Positions 25,495 to 37,584 of a DNA stretch of 64,000 nucleotides are shown one piece after another. Under the pieces are notes generated by a model that searched no databases, was not told the DNA's origin, and saw only the letters and a program-made list of their open reading frames with translations. The translations under genes were made by a program, and so were the position numbers. The stretch spans positions 121,750,817 through 121,814,816 of the forward strand of contig JBOZIK010000001.1 in assembly GCA_051453625.1 (NCBI GenBank), in the 5' to 3' direction. Every line of letters begins with the position of its first letter. Position 1 is the stretch's first letter. The stretch comes from Welwitschia mirabilis. Lineage: Eukaryota; Gnetophyta; Gnetopsida; Welwitschiales.

Positions 25495-26310
25495 ATGAAA
25501 GGGATGCCATCTATTAGACCTTCACTCATCAAATGGATAAACTATGCTTATTGGAAGATAAGGGTATGGATGTTCTTATAATATTATGAGTTTTAGTGTT
25601 GGATAAATGAATAAAAAAGATTCATAAAAACTACAATAGAGAGAAACATATCTAATTAAGGAACTTATCTTGATTTCATATCCATTGCACATTTTCAAGA
25701 AGAAAAAGATGAGATAGGAGAAGAAGATGAAATAGATAGTAAACTTGACATAGGTTTAAATCTTCAAGAAAGGTATGAACTAATTTTTGAAGAGTGTATT
25801 GAACTAGAAAATGTATGTATTAAAATGAAAAATTTACTTCATACTCATAAAGAAGCTTATAAACAAGAAAAGATTATTAGCAATAAATTATCTTCAAAAA
25901 ACTCAGGTCTTAAAGCTAAAGTTAGTAGACTAGTGTGTGAACTAAAGTTTTTAAGATAGGAACTATTTAATTCAAAGAAGATCAATGAAAAATTTACCTA
26001 AGGGAGGAATACCTTGAATATTATTCTTGAGTAGTGTAGACGATCAAATGGCAAAAGTGGCTTAGATCATAATAAAGCTATAATAAGCACTTTAACTTCT
26101 TTTCAAGAAATGGAAATACAACCTGAGTTATCAACACTTTATGTATACAAATAAAATTATCTATTATTATTGTTATAATAGAGGTCATTATTAGTATAGA
26201 TGTCTAATGAAATTTAAAATTAGGTATTATACTGACAATTCTAAAAGGCTAAATAGAATGTTATAATATTTTATGTAGGCCAAATTAAGAAAATTTTGGG
26301 TATCAAAACC
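25495..26310 (+). pseudogene. gag of copia copy 2 (broken)
   Basis: Starts at the ATG 25,495: MKGMPSIRPSLIKWINYAYW followed by KIRVWMF, the copia gag opening (P.L.G.NY.YWK.RM..F). After stops comes a 90-codon open part (about 25,680-25,957) containing EEDEIDSKLDIGLNLQERYE, ELENVCIKMKNLL and LSSKNSGLKAKVSRL, which looks like a coiled coil, as in SIRE-like gags. The zinc knuckle expected near 26,150 is not intact (YCYN.RGHY.-like remnant only). Particle formation would be its job; this copy cannot make a full protein. Confidence 0.8.
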
Positions 26311-26329
26311 AAAACTAGCACTTTTATCT

Positions 26330-26870
26330 CAAATAGTACTTAGAGTAGTAAAGAAGCACACATGGTATATTGACAATGGATGATCAAGATATATGACTAG
26401 TGACAAATCCAACTTCATTACCTTGATGGAACAAGATAAGAAAGTTTTAATCTTTAGAGACAACATAAAAGCACCAATCAAAGGCATTGATATCATTTAA
26501 GGAGGTAATTTAATGGGGATAAAAAATTTAATTTTTTGTAGAATGTTTAAAACATAATCTCTTAAGTGTAATTCAACTTTATAATGCAAATTTTTTTGTT
26601 ATGTTTACAAAAATTGATTGTATTATAAGAGAACAAGATACTACCAAATTCCTATTTGTTATAAAGAAATAAAACATTTATGCCACTACCTTGCAAGATA
26701 TATCTAACAATGGAACCAAGTGTTTTCTTAGTAAAACAAATGAAGTAGAGCTATGACATAGAAAGCTTGGTCACTTAAATAAAGATCTTCTTAAAATCTT
26801 GTCTATAAAGGAAATGATAAGCGGAATTTCCAAGTTTTAAAACATTTATAATTAAATATCTGAATCTTAT
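26330..26870 (+). pseudogene. Protease and pre-integrase domain of copia copy 2
   Basis: TWYIDNG, a stop, then SRYMTSDKSNFITL at about 26,360-26,420 is the copia protease/gag-pre-integrase signature WYLDSGCSRHMTGD. The active-site Asp is present, Ser is changed to Asn, and Cys (TGC/TGT) has become TGA. Further on, HRKLGHLNKDLLKILSIKEM (26,757-26,816) is the HR.LGH.....L..L HHCC-adjacent block that leads into integrase. Stops separate the two parts. Confidence 0.82.
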
Positions 26871-26879
26871 CAGAAAGGG

Positions 26880-27591
26880 AAGTAGAAAAAGGCGAAATTT
26901 GGTGAGCAAAATATTATCTCTACTAAACATCCATCAGATCTCTTACATTTAAACATTACTAGTCTCTTCATCTATAGAAATCTTAGGTTTGAAAAAAGGT
27001 ATTATTTGATACTTGTAGATGATTTTTCTAATTTTACATGGATAGCCTTCCTTACACATAAGAAGGATGCCTTTAATTCTTTTTCTAGGTTGTACATCAA
27101 GTTACAAAATTAAAAGGGATACATGCTCAAAATAATAAGAAGTGATAAAGGTACTGAATTCAAAAATGTAAAGTTCAAATAATTCTATGAACAATTTGAC
27201 ATTCTATAGCAATTCTCTACTTCAAAAACTCTTCAAGAAAAATGGAGTAGCTAAAAGAAAGAATATAGTTCTCAATGAAATTACAAAGATAATAATACAT
27301 GATAAAAAGATAATATATCATTTTTAGATAGAAATAATTTATGTAGCTTGTTATGTTACCAATAGAGTTTTTGTAATAAGACTTACTTCTAAAATGTCTT
27401 ATGAGTTATGGTTAGGTAGAAAAGATTCTATTAATTACTTTTACATCTTTGGTCTAAAATGCGTTATTCTAAATGAAATGAATAATTTGAGAAAGTTTTA
27501 TTCAAAATTTAAAGAAGGAATTTATCTAGGATATTCTATAATCAGTGAGGCTTATAAGGTATATAATAATAAAATTCATGTAGTTGAATGA
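26880..27591 (+). pseudogene. Integrase of copia copy 2 (broken)
   Basis: LLHLNITSLFIY at 26,941 is the LDLFGP motif with the first catalytic Asp changed to Asn. KRYYLILVDDFSNFTWIAFL, KDAFNSFSRLYIKLQ and IIRSDKGTEFKN (second catalytic Asp kept, about 27,135-27,170) follow. The PQQNGVVERKN segment with the catalytic Glu is frameshifted (LQEKWSS, stop, KKE). A clean open piece at 27,394-27,591 carries MSYELWLGRKDSINYFYIFG, KCVILNEMNNLRKF and EGIYLGYSIISEAYKVYNN, the usual integrase C-terminal block, ending in VVE and a stop. Confidence 0.88.
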
Positions 27592-27867
27592 AAGTTAAAT
27601 ATCAAAATAAATAATATTGAGGTAGATCTAGTAAATGTGGAAAATGGTTATACTCTTATGCAAATTATTTAACCCTATAAATAATCTCAATTTTAATTTG
27701 ATAGTAAGTAAGAAAAAGAAGAAGAAATAAAAAATAAAAATCCATCAACCATGATTAGAATAAAAAAGAGTTACTCTATTAGCAACATTATAGAAAGTTC
27801 TTATGGAGGCATTTAAATTAGAAGTCATACTAGAGAATTTTTTGGTTATGCTACTTATATCTCTCAA

Positions 27868-28900
27868 GTGAAACCTAAAATTTTTAAAGAAGTCAAAAAT
27901 GATGACTGGATGGTTGCTATGCAAAAAGAGCTTAATAAATTTGAAAAATGTAATATTCAAGAACTTACTTCAAGATCTTTTAATATATTAGTTATTGGCA
28001 CTAAGTGGATTTTCAAAAAAAAAATAGATGAGCATAAAAATATTACTAGAAATAAGGTAAGATTAGTAGTAAAAGATTACAATCAATACGAAGGAATTAG
28101 CTTTAAAGAAATCTTTGCTTCTATGGCTTGTATGGAATCAACAAGAATTTTTCTAACTTTTGCCTATATGAAAGGTTTCAAATTTTCTCAAATAGATGTC
28201 AAAGGTTCTTTTCTAGTGGCAATCTTCAAGAAGAATTATATCTTAAATAACCAAATGGGTATAATGACTCACAAAAATATATATAATCATGTATACTAAT
28301 TAAAAAAGGCTTTCTATGGTCTTAAACAAGCTTTAATATCTTGGCATGAAAAACTCTTAGGTTAATTAATTGGAAATGGATTCAAGATAGGTACATCAAA
28401 TGTGACATTATTCACTAGAAAATATGACAAAGATTTTATTATTATTTAAATTGATATAGATTATATTAATTTTATGCTATTAACAAATCCCTATGTAAAA
28501 ATTTGCTAAGATTATGCATGATGAGTTTGAAATGAGTCTTATGGAAGAGATAAGAAACTTCTTGGGTCTTCAAATTATGCAACATAAGCAAGGTATGTTT
28601 ATTTCATAAGATAAAAATATTAAAAATTCACTAGTCAAATATGTTATTTAGGATTTCAAAGAAAAAGAAACTCCCATGAATCAAAATACCATATCGGACA
28701 AAGATGAAAAAGGTAAAAAAGTGGATCAAAAGCTATATAGAGGTATGATTGGTAGTATATTATATCTTGCAGCTAGTTGATCTAATATTATGTTAAGTAT
28801 AAGAATTTATGCATGTTATCAAATTAATCCTAGAGAATCACATCTTGCATCTATCAAAATAACTTTTTTATTACTTAAAAGATACTACTAATTAAGGCCT
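27868..28900 (+). pseudogene. Reverse transcriptase of copia copy 2 (broken)
   Basis: The first 143 codons (27,868-28,299) are open: PKIFKEVKNDDWMVAMQKEL, NILVIGTKWIFKKKIDEHKN, RNKVRLVVKDYNQYEGISF and KEIFASMACMESTRIFLTFA, then FKFSQIDVKGSFL, which is the standard N-terminal half of copia RT. After a stop, KKAFYGLKQALISWHEKLL matches the K.LYGLKQAPRAWYE.L block. The catalytic YVDD has become IDIDY near 28,450-28,465. MEEIRNFLGLQIMQHKQGMF (about 28,540) and YRGMIGSILYLA (about 28,738) complete the domain. At least one frameshift and many stops inactivate it. Confidence 0.92.
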
Positions 28901-29402
28901 TTGGTACTCAAAGAACTCCTCCCTTAATTTAATAGGGTATTGTAATACAGATTGGGCATGATGTAAAGATGATAGAAGAAGTAAAAGTGGAACATGATTT
29001 TTAATTAGAAAATGCCTAATTTCTTGAAGTAGTAAAAAAACCAAAACTCAACTACTTTATCTATAGTGGAGGCCAAGTTCATTGTTGTAGGAAGTTGTTG
29101 TGCACAACTTTTATGGATGAAGCAAACATTAAAAAATATTGGTCTCTCTATGAATATAATTCATATCTATTGTTACAATAAAAGTGCCATTAATATATTT
29201 GAAAATCCTTTACAACACTTAAGAATCAATCATATTGAGATCCAACATTACTTTCTTAGAGAACATATTCAAAATAGAGATATTGCAATGTAATACATCA
29301 GTATAAATAATAAACTTGAAAATGTTTTTACAAAACCTATAAGTACTAAAAGATATATGAAATTTTTCAAGAACTTAAGAATTAGTCCTTGCTTAATTAA
29401 GT
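28900..29402 (+). pseudogene. RNase H of copia copy 2 (broken)
   Basis: The LIGYCNTDWA part (28,929) corresponds to L.GYSDADWAG. A frame change and stops follow, and then a 75-codon open piece at 29,066-29,293 with EAKFIVVGSCCAQLLWMKQT, HIYCYNKSAINIFENPLQHL and INHIEIQHYFLREHIQNRDI, the C-terminal RNase H signature (AEYIAAGSCCAQ..WMKQ, CDN.SAI..SKNP..H.R.KHIE). After a stop, NNKLENVFTKPISTKRYMKF closes the polyprotein (LADIFTKPL). GSCCAQLLWMKQ favours a SIRE-like lineage. Confidence 0.9.
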
Positions 29403-30176
29403 AATTAAATAAGTAATATTCTTAATTTATCAACTTCACATCATATTTATCTTGTGAGTTGAGATTATAATTAGATGTATTTCGTTTAGTTAAAGTTAAA
29501 TTATGTGTGATATAATTTTCTTTTTTAAAGTTTTATTATTATGATTGTGTTAGTTATAGTTATTTTTAAAAATCTGGAACTTTTATTGAAGATGTTTTCA
29601 TTTTTACAGATGTCTCTTAGAAAGATGTACTAAGAAAAGTACACATCTTTGACTTGCTATTGGCTAAAAATAACTAGTAGAACATTAGCTAGTACCTCTA
29701 AAAGCACAAACTTAGGGGGAGTGTCAAAATCTTAAGAAGGTACACATTCATGGGAAGCATTAAACTCTTGAATCTATTTTTTTCTATACCATCCAAAAAG
29801 GAGAAGAAGTTTTGATAAATCAATGGCTTTTAGTGGAATATTTCTACAATGATAAATGCTCTAATTTTTATTCTTATTTAGCAACATTCCATGATCACTT
29901 TGATACATGATATATTCTATAAACTGATATATTTTTTTTGATGAATTATTAGTTACTGAGATGGTTCTTTAATATGTCTTAATCTACTTTTCAAATGATA
30001 TATGTCTATGTGATTTTCATATGATTTCAAGAAATTAACATCATAATTTTCCAATATCATTGTGACTATCGATTATGTGCATTTCTATATAATATAAATG
30101 TCTATTTTCAGTTGATTAGATGAGATTGCAATAATTAGATTTACCAATTTTTAGACATTATCAAAAAGGGGGAGAT
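29403..30176 (+). promoter_or_regulatory. Spacer with two polypurine tracts before the 3' LTR of copia copy 2
   Basis: This 0.77-kb non-coding spacer contains ttaggggga followed by gtgtc at about 29,711 and aaaaagggggagatt at 30,163-30,176. The second lies directly against the 3' LTR start and is the functional polypurine tract that primes plus-strand DNA synthesis. Repeated PPT-like tracts between pol and the 3' LTR are a reported trait of Sireviruses. I see no env-like open frame here. Confidence 0.7.
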
Positions 30177-31633
30177 TGGTGGTAAATCTAATTTTGATAA
30201 TTCACTTATTAAATATTTTGTGTCATTGTGTAGCTAAGTCATTACAAGAACATGAAATCTTAATAGACAGTAGATCAAGATAAATCTTCAAAGATAACAT
30301 CTCACAAAAAGGATTAAATATTAAATAGCAAAATAAATTATTTAAAAACATCTATAAAATTGAAGAAATATTAAGTAAAAACATTTGGAAATCTAAAGAT
30401 ATCTTGTATATATTAGAATATAAGTAATAAGCTAAAAGATGACTACCATATTCAAGACAATTGAGCTAAAAGTTGAACTTAACATAGATGAAGATTCTTA
30501 CATAATTGAAGATGTCTATACTAAGATAAAATAGGTAATAGAGTCAATTTAATTTTTGATTAATATCTTATGTTTCAAATAAACCATTAACTTACACCTT
30601 ATGGATTAATTATCACAGAAGCCCAAGGATATTATAAAGTAAATTTCATCAAAATCTAGGAAAGTTGACAAAGGCATCTACAAGATGAAGACATCTAACT
30701 ATTAGTAGATGTCCAAAAAAGTGAAGATATCTAAAGCCAAAAATTCATGTTGATTAAAATTAAAGTTATACACCTAATGCCTAAACATTTCCTGTCTATT
30801 TTATAGTAGTTACAAACTCAGATGGCTACATTTCAAGCTCAAATAGATAGATCTTCCTCAACTACATAAAGCATTGATGTCATGAAATAAATAAAGACTT
30901 TTTATAACTTTATTAATCAATTAAAAATATAGATATTTCTTAGATCTTAATGATTAATATTAAAAGAAAGCTTGCATAAGTAAAAGGTACTTCTCACAAA
31001 GAATTAAGGCACCATTATAAAGGAGATAGTATTGTTATTATTATTTTTTCTTGGATCTTCATTGATGCATTCTTCATTTACACTTATGATGACAAAAAAA
31101 CATTAAAGATCTCAAATCTTCATCATAGCTATCAGATCAAGCTTATTATTGTATTATACTTTTGGTTTTACATTATGGACTATCTTATTATTGAATATTA
31201 TTGTAAATTTTATTTCTAAATATTAAACATATTGTAAGAAAACCCTTATTTTGGTGTGCATTTAGGTTATGCATATAAACACTTATTTATGACTAAGATC
31301 ATTGGTGAGTTAAAAACGCCATTATTCCCTTATAGGGGAGAGAGTGCTAACTTATGAGGATACTATCATTTATTATAAGATTGGTGCTATGCCAAAAAAG
31401 ACAATATTTTAGTTCATTCTTGAATTCCTAATAGATTGTAAGATAATCTTTATATGCGTGTGCATTTAAGGTTGTATCTATGAGTACTTATTTATGATTA
31501 AGATTATTAGTGAGCTAGAAAACCATTCTTTCCTTATGAGGGAGAGAGTGCTACCTTACGAGAAGACTTTCATTTGTTGTAAGATTGGTGGTATGCCAAA
31601 AAATCATTATTTTCTTGCAAGTTAAGACTATCC
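30177..31633 (+). repeat. 3' LTR of copia copy 2, first part
   Basis: Starts TGGTGGTAAATCTAATTTTG next to the PPT and follows the 5' LTR block by block. It contains a 204-bp tandem duplication (31,232-31,639) absent from the 5' LTR. It is interrupted after tatcc at 31,629-31,633 by a gypsy element; the remaining end is at 47,458-47,620. Confidence 0.88.
31232..31633 (+). repeat. 204-bp tandem duplication inside the 3' LTR
   Basis: Unit 1 begins ttgtaagaaaaccctt at 31,232 and unit 2 begins ttgtaagataatcttt at 31,436. Both continue with tgtgcattta, acttatttatga, gagagagtgct and gattggtg.tatgccaaaaaa. The 5' LTR has one unit (25,079-25,260), so the duplication arose in this LTR after the element inserted, and before or soon after the nested insertion. 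Confidence 0.8.
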
Positions 31634-33341
31634 TATGACATCCTAAAAATTCCACATCTAAAAGCTCACTTTTAGAAATGATTATGTTAAATATTTAAGC
31701 CATTAATTCTATATGCATACCAAAAATACAGTCTTAAGTGACTTTTATAGGTAAAGAAGGTAAATAACTCATATAATGTTAAATATGAGAGGAAAAAATA
31801 TCTCTTTATATCCAAGATAATCCAAGTATTATATTGACATCTTATGTTAAATGTCAGTTACAAGGTTCAATAAATTACTTGATACAATGATGAACAAATC
31901 ACTAAGTTATAACACTTTCTCAAGCATAAGCTAGAAAATGAACATTTCCAAAATGCCCTTCTTGGGAAGACAAATTAGTCCTTTTTTTTGTTCCTCTCAA
32001 TCACTTTTTAAACACAAACAACATGGTGTGAGAACTATAACCTTCACAGTTCCCAGTATAGTTCATGATAAGGAAAGATTAAGGTTTAAAGATTTCAAGT
32101 CTCAAGATTGACAAGACAAGAATCAAGAATTTCAAGTGATGATATTTTGGAAATTATATGAGAAATAACCATTTTTTAATAAATATTTCATATATATTTT
32201 TCATAATCCTTCACTGCCTCATTTGGTAATCTATAAGGTCCACTGCCTCTTTCAGTTATCTATGGATTACTCATAATATTTCATATATTCTCTTACTTAA
32301 CACCTCTCTATGTGATCTATGAAGCCCACTCCCTCATTCAATGATCTATGATTTAATCAATAAATTAATTAATCCCATTACCTTATTCAATGATCTATAG
32401 GTTCTAACTTTCCAATACCTCATATGAAAAACTCATTTTATAAGATCATAAGAAACCAAAACATTAACGAAATCATGAGAATGATGTATTAAAAAACATA
32501 AGTCCTCCACATGAATAACTTAATTTTAACTTTATTAAGTTTATTGAGAAGAAGATAGTAGAAGCTAAAATTCATAATTAAGAATGTAATTATTTAAGTA
32601 CCAAATAACAAACATCTAACATCTTTATAATATTTGCAAGAAAATGAGTAAAAATAAAAAAGTGTAAAAGGATACACATAAGAAACAGACCAATGAAGAA
32701 TGCAAGAATATAATGGAATCATACCTGAATTAAAACAAAGATTCAAGAATTCCAGAAGATTTCAAGGATTGAAGGTTTAAAGGCTTATCCAAGCTTTAAG
32801 ATTTAATAGTGAAGGCTTCTCTAAAAATGAAAGTGGGGAAAACAAATGAGGAGGTTCTTATTTATAACTAAGGTTTGGTGGAACACAAAGAGTCACAAGA
32901 ATATAAAGATAAAACATCATAAAGAAGGATGGTGAAGGTGGTAAAAGTTCATAGAGATTTAATAACCACTCTTATTCCATTCCTTGCCAAATCACTAGGT
33001 GCATTAATATCAAAACAATTAATAAAAATGCTCATCATGCAATAACAAGTAATTTCCAAAAGCCATATTTAAACTATTTTCTAGATATAAGTGTAACAGT
33101 TACAAAATTTTAACCACAAGAATCATAATTAAATTATAAGAATTTTTAACAAGGGTAATATTATAACTACTACAAAATGTGAGGTATTATCATATAAAAT
33201 TTTCAAAAAAAATTGCACCACTATAAATCTTAAAATAAATACAAGTAATAATTCAACTAGCTTGAGGATTTATAATAAAAAAATTTATTTTAATTAAACT
33301 TTTAGTTGAAGTCTCTAAACCTTGAAAGTCTAAACATAACA
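31634..33341 (+). repeat. 5' LTR of gypsy copy 2
   Basis: A 1.71-kb block from TATGACATCC to CATAACA. Its last 250 bp are matched, diverged, by 47,201-47,457: aatattat, ttacaaaatg, aactagcttgaggattt against aacttgagaacttc, ttttaattaa, and the terminal cttgaaa..taa/gacat(g/a)aca. Short repeats of the type tgatctatgaagcccactccctcattcaat occur at 32,205-32,400 (catttggtaatctataaggtccactgcctc and similar, about four units), which may be enhancer-like. Confidence 0.75.
32205..32425. repeat. Short interspersed units inside the gypsy LTR
   Basis: About four or five imperfect units centred on tgatctatgr.t..aat..cccactgcctcattcaa (around 32,210, 32,250, 32,310, 32,340 and 32,380). The units are 35-60 bp apart, and the 'cactgcctc' and 'tgatctat' cores are the most constant. 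Such arrays in U3 are often promoter enhancers; here this is inference only. Confidence 0.5.
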
Positions 33342-34275
33342 TAAATAGATTATGACATTTGGATTAACTCTCATCTATACTAGTGTGTGTTTTGTATAAG
33401 TATTTGTGATTGACATAAATTGCCTAAGGACTTAAAAATTGCATAAACTCACATAGCAATAATTAGTTCCATTGACAAGGAAGGCCACAAGGAGTTGAAG
33501 AATTATCATTATTGAGGTAAGTACCTTAGATTTTGATTTAAATTATTTATTTAAAATAGTGATATATTTCTACTCTAGATTCTCTAGGTTTATTTTTTTG
33601 CAATTTTCATTTTAGTAGTGTTAAGAAGCCCTATCACTCTCTTTGTCATCCCCATGACTAAGCACATGATGTCTGCATTTTATGTTTTTCTTATATTTTT
33701 TTGTAATAAGGTTTTTATTTTTAATAGCATAATAAAGAGTACATCATTCCCTCTATCATCTAGATAACTAGGTGAATGATTGTTAGTAGTTTTGCTTCTA
33801 TTTCTATTTTTTTAACAGTATTTTTTCTATTTTCTAGAACATATATTTGTTGGTTGTCTCTAATATTACTTGGATGATGAATAAGACAACGACCATTACT
33901 TTTTTTTCCTAAGTATGTAGGAATAGGGTAAATTCTAGTAGTATGATAAAATATTAGAGAGAGCAAAACTTAATTGAGAAAAACATCACAGAAGAATTAT
34001 TCGACTTCAAGAAAAATCTAGGTATGCATACTATAAGTATGTAAATTCCAAAAGTTGAAGAAATATTTTTATTATTTTAGAGTCAAAATTTTCAAAAGAA
34101 AAGTGTAAAAGTAATAACATAAAAGCACATCATGTTATTTCTTTTTCTTCTATGTTAAGAACAAAATAAAAACAAGAACAAGTAGCTTTATCTAATATAC
34201 TAATTATAGTAAGAACTTCTACTTAAAATGTGATTATTATTCTTAGAGACTTGATAGCTAAAAATGTTAGATCCA
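33342..34275 (+). other. Leader of gypsy copy 2 with PBS region and three spaced repeats
   Basis: Directly after the LTR comes ttatgacatttggattaactc, shared with 6212 in copy 1 and therefore probably covering the PBS; the tRNA type is not recognisable after decay. Three tcatc...gatgac-type motifs lie at about 33,648, 33,752 and 33,858, as in copy 1. The end of the leader (gagagagcaaaac...attgagaaaaacatc, gtatgcatactataagtatg) is also conserved between the copies. Confidence 0.7.
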
Positions 34276-34279
34276 AAAT

Positions 34280-35580
34280 CTTTTTGACCTTTCATCTAGT
34301 AATGATGTAAAATTAAGAAACTTAAGTGATTATCCAACATTTTTAAGGAAACTCGAAGAGGACTCTTTTTAACTTCTAGCTGACATTGAATAACTTATGC
34401 TTATATAAGAAAATAAGAAGAAACATATTAGTGATTAAACGTACATGGTTATCTTTCCTTTCACACTTAGAAAAAAAGCAAAACTTTGTTTAAAACCATT
34501 CCATATAAGAGTTTTAATTATGAAGTCACATCCAACAAGTTTTTATTAAAAGATTTATGAGTAAAAGTACCATGAGTTTACCAACTCTTAATAACAACCT
34601 CAAGCATATTATGCCGTAATATAAAAATGATTTATCATAGCTATTCATTTCAATTCTGTTAATGAATTTCCTAAAAACGAATTGATAGATTATTTTTACA
34701 GTGATTAAAAGGTCAAACAAAACAAATTATAAACTTTTCTTATGATGGCAACTTAATGGACTTGACCTTAGATAAGGTTTGGAAGTTATTGGAAGATCTA
34801 GTTAAAATAACTTAAACTTGATCAAAACCAACTTATAAAGAAAATCAAACCATAGGCCAAATCATAAGAGACTTAAAAGAAGTAAAACATGATAAGGAGA
34901 AATAAAAAGGTGATTTATTCAATATGATTAAAGATTTCACTACAACTTTGGAGTAGTACACTCAAATGATAGTTGATGGAAAAGTAGGAATAAAAGGGAA
35001 CATAACTTCAACATGTGATATTTATGAAGCAATTCTTATCCAATTAAAGAATATCACTTGTTCTTAACATGAAAATAGAGGATGTTTAAGGAAGTATGTG
35101 CATTTAATCAAAAGCCTCTCAACTTTAATACCCAATCATAATTTCAGCAAAGAATGAGTTGGCAATCAAATTGGAAACCTTTTAAGAATAGATTCGAGAA
35201 CTTAAACTTATAACCAAATAACTCCAACTTTCAACTAAGCATCTCTAATGTTCAACCAAATTAGAGTAATACACTTAAAGATTCAATAGAAGAATTGATT
35301 AAAAAAAGTAAGAAAACACCAATAATAACCTTGAAAACTTACTTAATGTCCTTTAAGAAATAATATTAGCCAATCAACAACCATAAGAGTCTCTTGCATC
35401 TCAACCTTTACCAGATCCAAATGAAGTCAAAAGAGATTTGGAGGTAGTAACTAGAAGTGAAAATGATATAATACCTCTTATCCATGAAGCTTTAACTTCA
35501 AACAATAATGAAAAAGATAAGGGAGAAGATGATGTAGAAATTTTAGACACGTTTAACTTCCCTTAAATTTAAAATGATAA
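34280..35580 (+). pseudogene. gag of gypsy copy 2 (broken)
   Basis: MVIFPFTLRKKAKLCLKPF at about 34,446 equals the IWFPIALKEKAKLWLRTI block of copy 1. NEFPKNELIDYFYSD, a stop, then the NLMDLTLDK part near 34,740-34,790 follow. The downstream part is Asn/Gln/Lys-rich and includes the acidic run NNEKDKGEDDVEIL near 35,500, matched in copy 1 by DKNDEEEEDT at 8459. The frame is interrupted throughout. Minus-strand open frames at 34,526-34,720 and 33,760-33,966 are only antisense shadows. Confidence 0.75.
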
Positions 35581-35849
35581 GCCTATCACAAAGAATACTT
35601 CATAAGAAAGGGAAGAAACCATGTACTCCTTTGCTTGATAGGTTAAACATAAACCCTACCTATGGTGAATACTTAAAAGTCTTGATGTAAGAGGTAAACA
35701 TTAATTACCTTTTTGAAAACTCTTATAAGAATATCTTAAGTATGCTAGGTTGTGAAAAGACCTAATTAGAAGAAAATAAAAATGTACCATCCCTAGTAAG
35801 GTCTTCCTTGCTCAACCTATCTCTTACTTAGTTATGAAAAAGTGCCTTA

Positions 35850-36225
35850 AATTCAAAGGCCCTAGGCTAGCAACAGTGAGTGTTATTTTGAAAGGAAACA
35901 AAAGAATTATAAAATCCTTCATTAACATAACTAGAGTGAAACCTACATGAATCATCTTAGAATTGGCTGATATTTAAATCAAGAAACTCTTAAGGATTAT
36001 CAAAGACGTGGTTACCAAAATAGAAAAATCCTTCTACCCATAGATGTGGTTACTATTGAAGTAAAACATGACAAACAGTACCCACTAATTTTAGGAAGAG
36101 CTTTTTGTTCAACAGTCCACTATATCATTGACACACATACTAGAATAATTAAATGTCACATTGATAATAAGAGATTCACCATTAGAGTTTTTGATGTTTC
36201 TAAGAAAGAAATAGAAGATGAATAG
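35850..36225 (+). pseudogene. Aspartic protease of gypsy copy 2 (broken)
   Basis: PRLATVSVILKGNKRIIKSF and INITRV are in the place of the active-site strand; the segment ASVNIMPLHLCQ..GL seen in copy 1 is deleted. Then ILELADI, a QIEKSFYP-like strand, DVVTIEVKHD, YPLILGRAFCSTVHYIIDTH and KRFTIRVFDV follow, equivalent to ILGRPFLAT..A.ID...G. The catalytic Asp-Ser/Thr-Gly is lost through a deletion of roughly 40 bp compared with copy 1 (around 35,935). Confidence 0.72.
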
Positions 36226-36784
36226 GATTTAGAAGAATAAATTAAACTGATTTAGAAGAATAAATTAAACTAACTTTTTTTTTTTGCAACATCACCCTAT
36301 TAAATAAAGATTGATAATGCTACATGAACAACTTTTTTTGATGATATAATTATAATTCATTATCTTGATCATAAGGATGAGGAAGTTTTAAACTAGAAAG
36401 AACTCGAACATGTGAACTTAAAAAAAGAAAATCCTTTTAAGGGGTATCATCCACTTTAGTCATTCGGACAATAGTCTAGGATGATAATCAATGATGAAAA
36501 CTCAGTAATAGAAACTGAAGATTACAACTTAAAACTCAAATAGTTACCTCAAGGTCTGCAATACATCTTTCTATCTGATAATCTAAAGAAACCTTTAGTA
36601 ATAAGTAAACTCCTTATCTCTCAATAAGAATCCAACTTAGTCTTACTCTTTAACTTCTAAGAAAAATGCTTATACTGACTTATAAGAATTTAACTTCCAT
36701 TTTCCCTTTCATAGATTAGCATAAAATTTACTTTGAAGATAATGCTAAACTAGTTAGGTAACAATAATGAAGGCCAAACCCAAC

Positions 36785-37480
36785 TATTAAGCAAGTAGTC
36801 AAAGATGAAATTATTAAATTTATGGATTCTAGGATTATCTATGTTATATTTGATAGTGAGTGGGTTAGCCCCTTGACATTTGTTTCTAAAAAAAGTGAAA
36901 AATGGAGAATGTGCATTAACTTTGGAAGACTTACCAAGATTACTAAAAAGGATGATTACCCTTTATCCTTTTTTGATCACGTACTTGATAGAATCTAAGG
37001 ACATGCCTACTACTATTTTCTTGATGGGTATAATGGGCACAATTAGGTTTGGATAGCTAGTAATGGTCAAGCCAAGACAACTTTTACTTCTCCTATTAGA
37101 GCCTTTGCCTTTAGAAGAATTCCTTTTGAACTTTGTAATGGCCATGAAACTTCTCAATGAGAAATAATGGGGATTTTTTCTAACATAATAGAGGAATTCA
37201 TTGAAATCTTTATAGATGACTTTTCGATCTTTGTGAAACTTTTCAACAAATCATGGAAAGGTTAAAGAAAGTCTTAGACAGATGCATAGAGAGTGGCCTA
37301 CACTTGAGTTGCAAAAAAAGAAAAAAAAAGTTTCTTTCTTATCAATAATGGGATTGTTTTAGGTAATCACATTTCTAGTAAAGAAATTAGAATGGATCCT
37401 ACAAGTATTGGTATCATTTAAAACCTTAACCCTCTAACTAATGTTTAATAAGTTAGATCTTTTCTTAGTCATTCCTAATT
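36785..37480 (+). pseudogene. Reverse transcriptase of gypsy copy 2 (broken)
   Basis: QVVKDEIIKFMDSRIIYVIF, DSEWVSPLTFVSKKSEKWRM and CINFGRLTKITKKDDYPLSF, then FDHVLDRI, AYYYFLDGYNGHN, AKTTFTSPIRAFAFRRIPFE, LCNGHETSQ and IEIFIDDFSIFV at 37,206-37,235. The catalytic F-I-DD motif is intact here, unlike in copy 1. Stops at expected Gln and Trp codons and a slip in an A-run near 37,320 kill the frame. The block order is that of Athila-like gypsy RT. Confidence 0.9.
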
Positions 37481-37584
37481 ATGCTAAGATTTGCAAATCC
37501 ATTCACTCATTACTTGAAAAAGAAGCTAATTTAATTGGAATGACTCATGTTAACTTACTTTTAAAACACTTAAAAATAAAATTT

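Noticed and set aside
31629-31640. Simple end of the copia element at 31,633
   Set aside because: The LTR is too short at its 3' end compared with the 5' LTR, and the missing part is found at 47,458, so this is an interruption and not the element's end.
36963-37157. 64-codon minus-strand open frame
   Set aside because: Exact antisense of the RT domain of gypsy copy 2.
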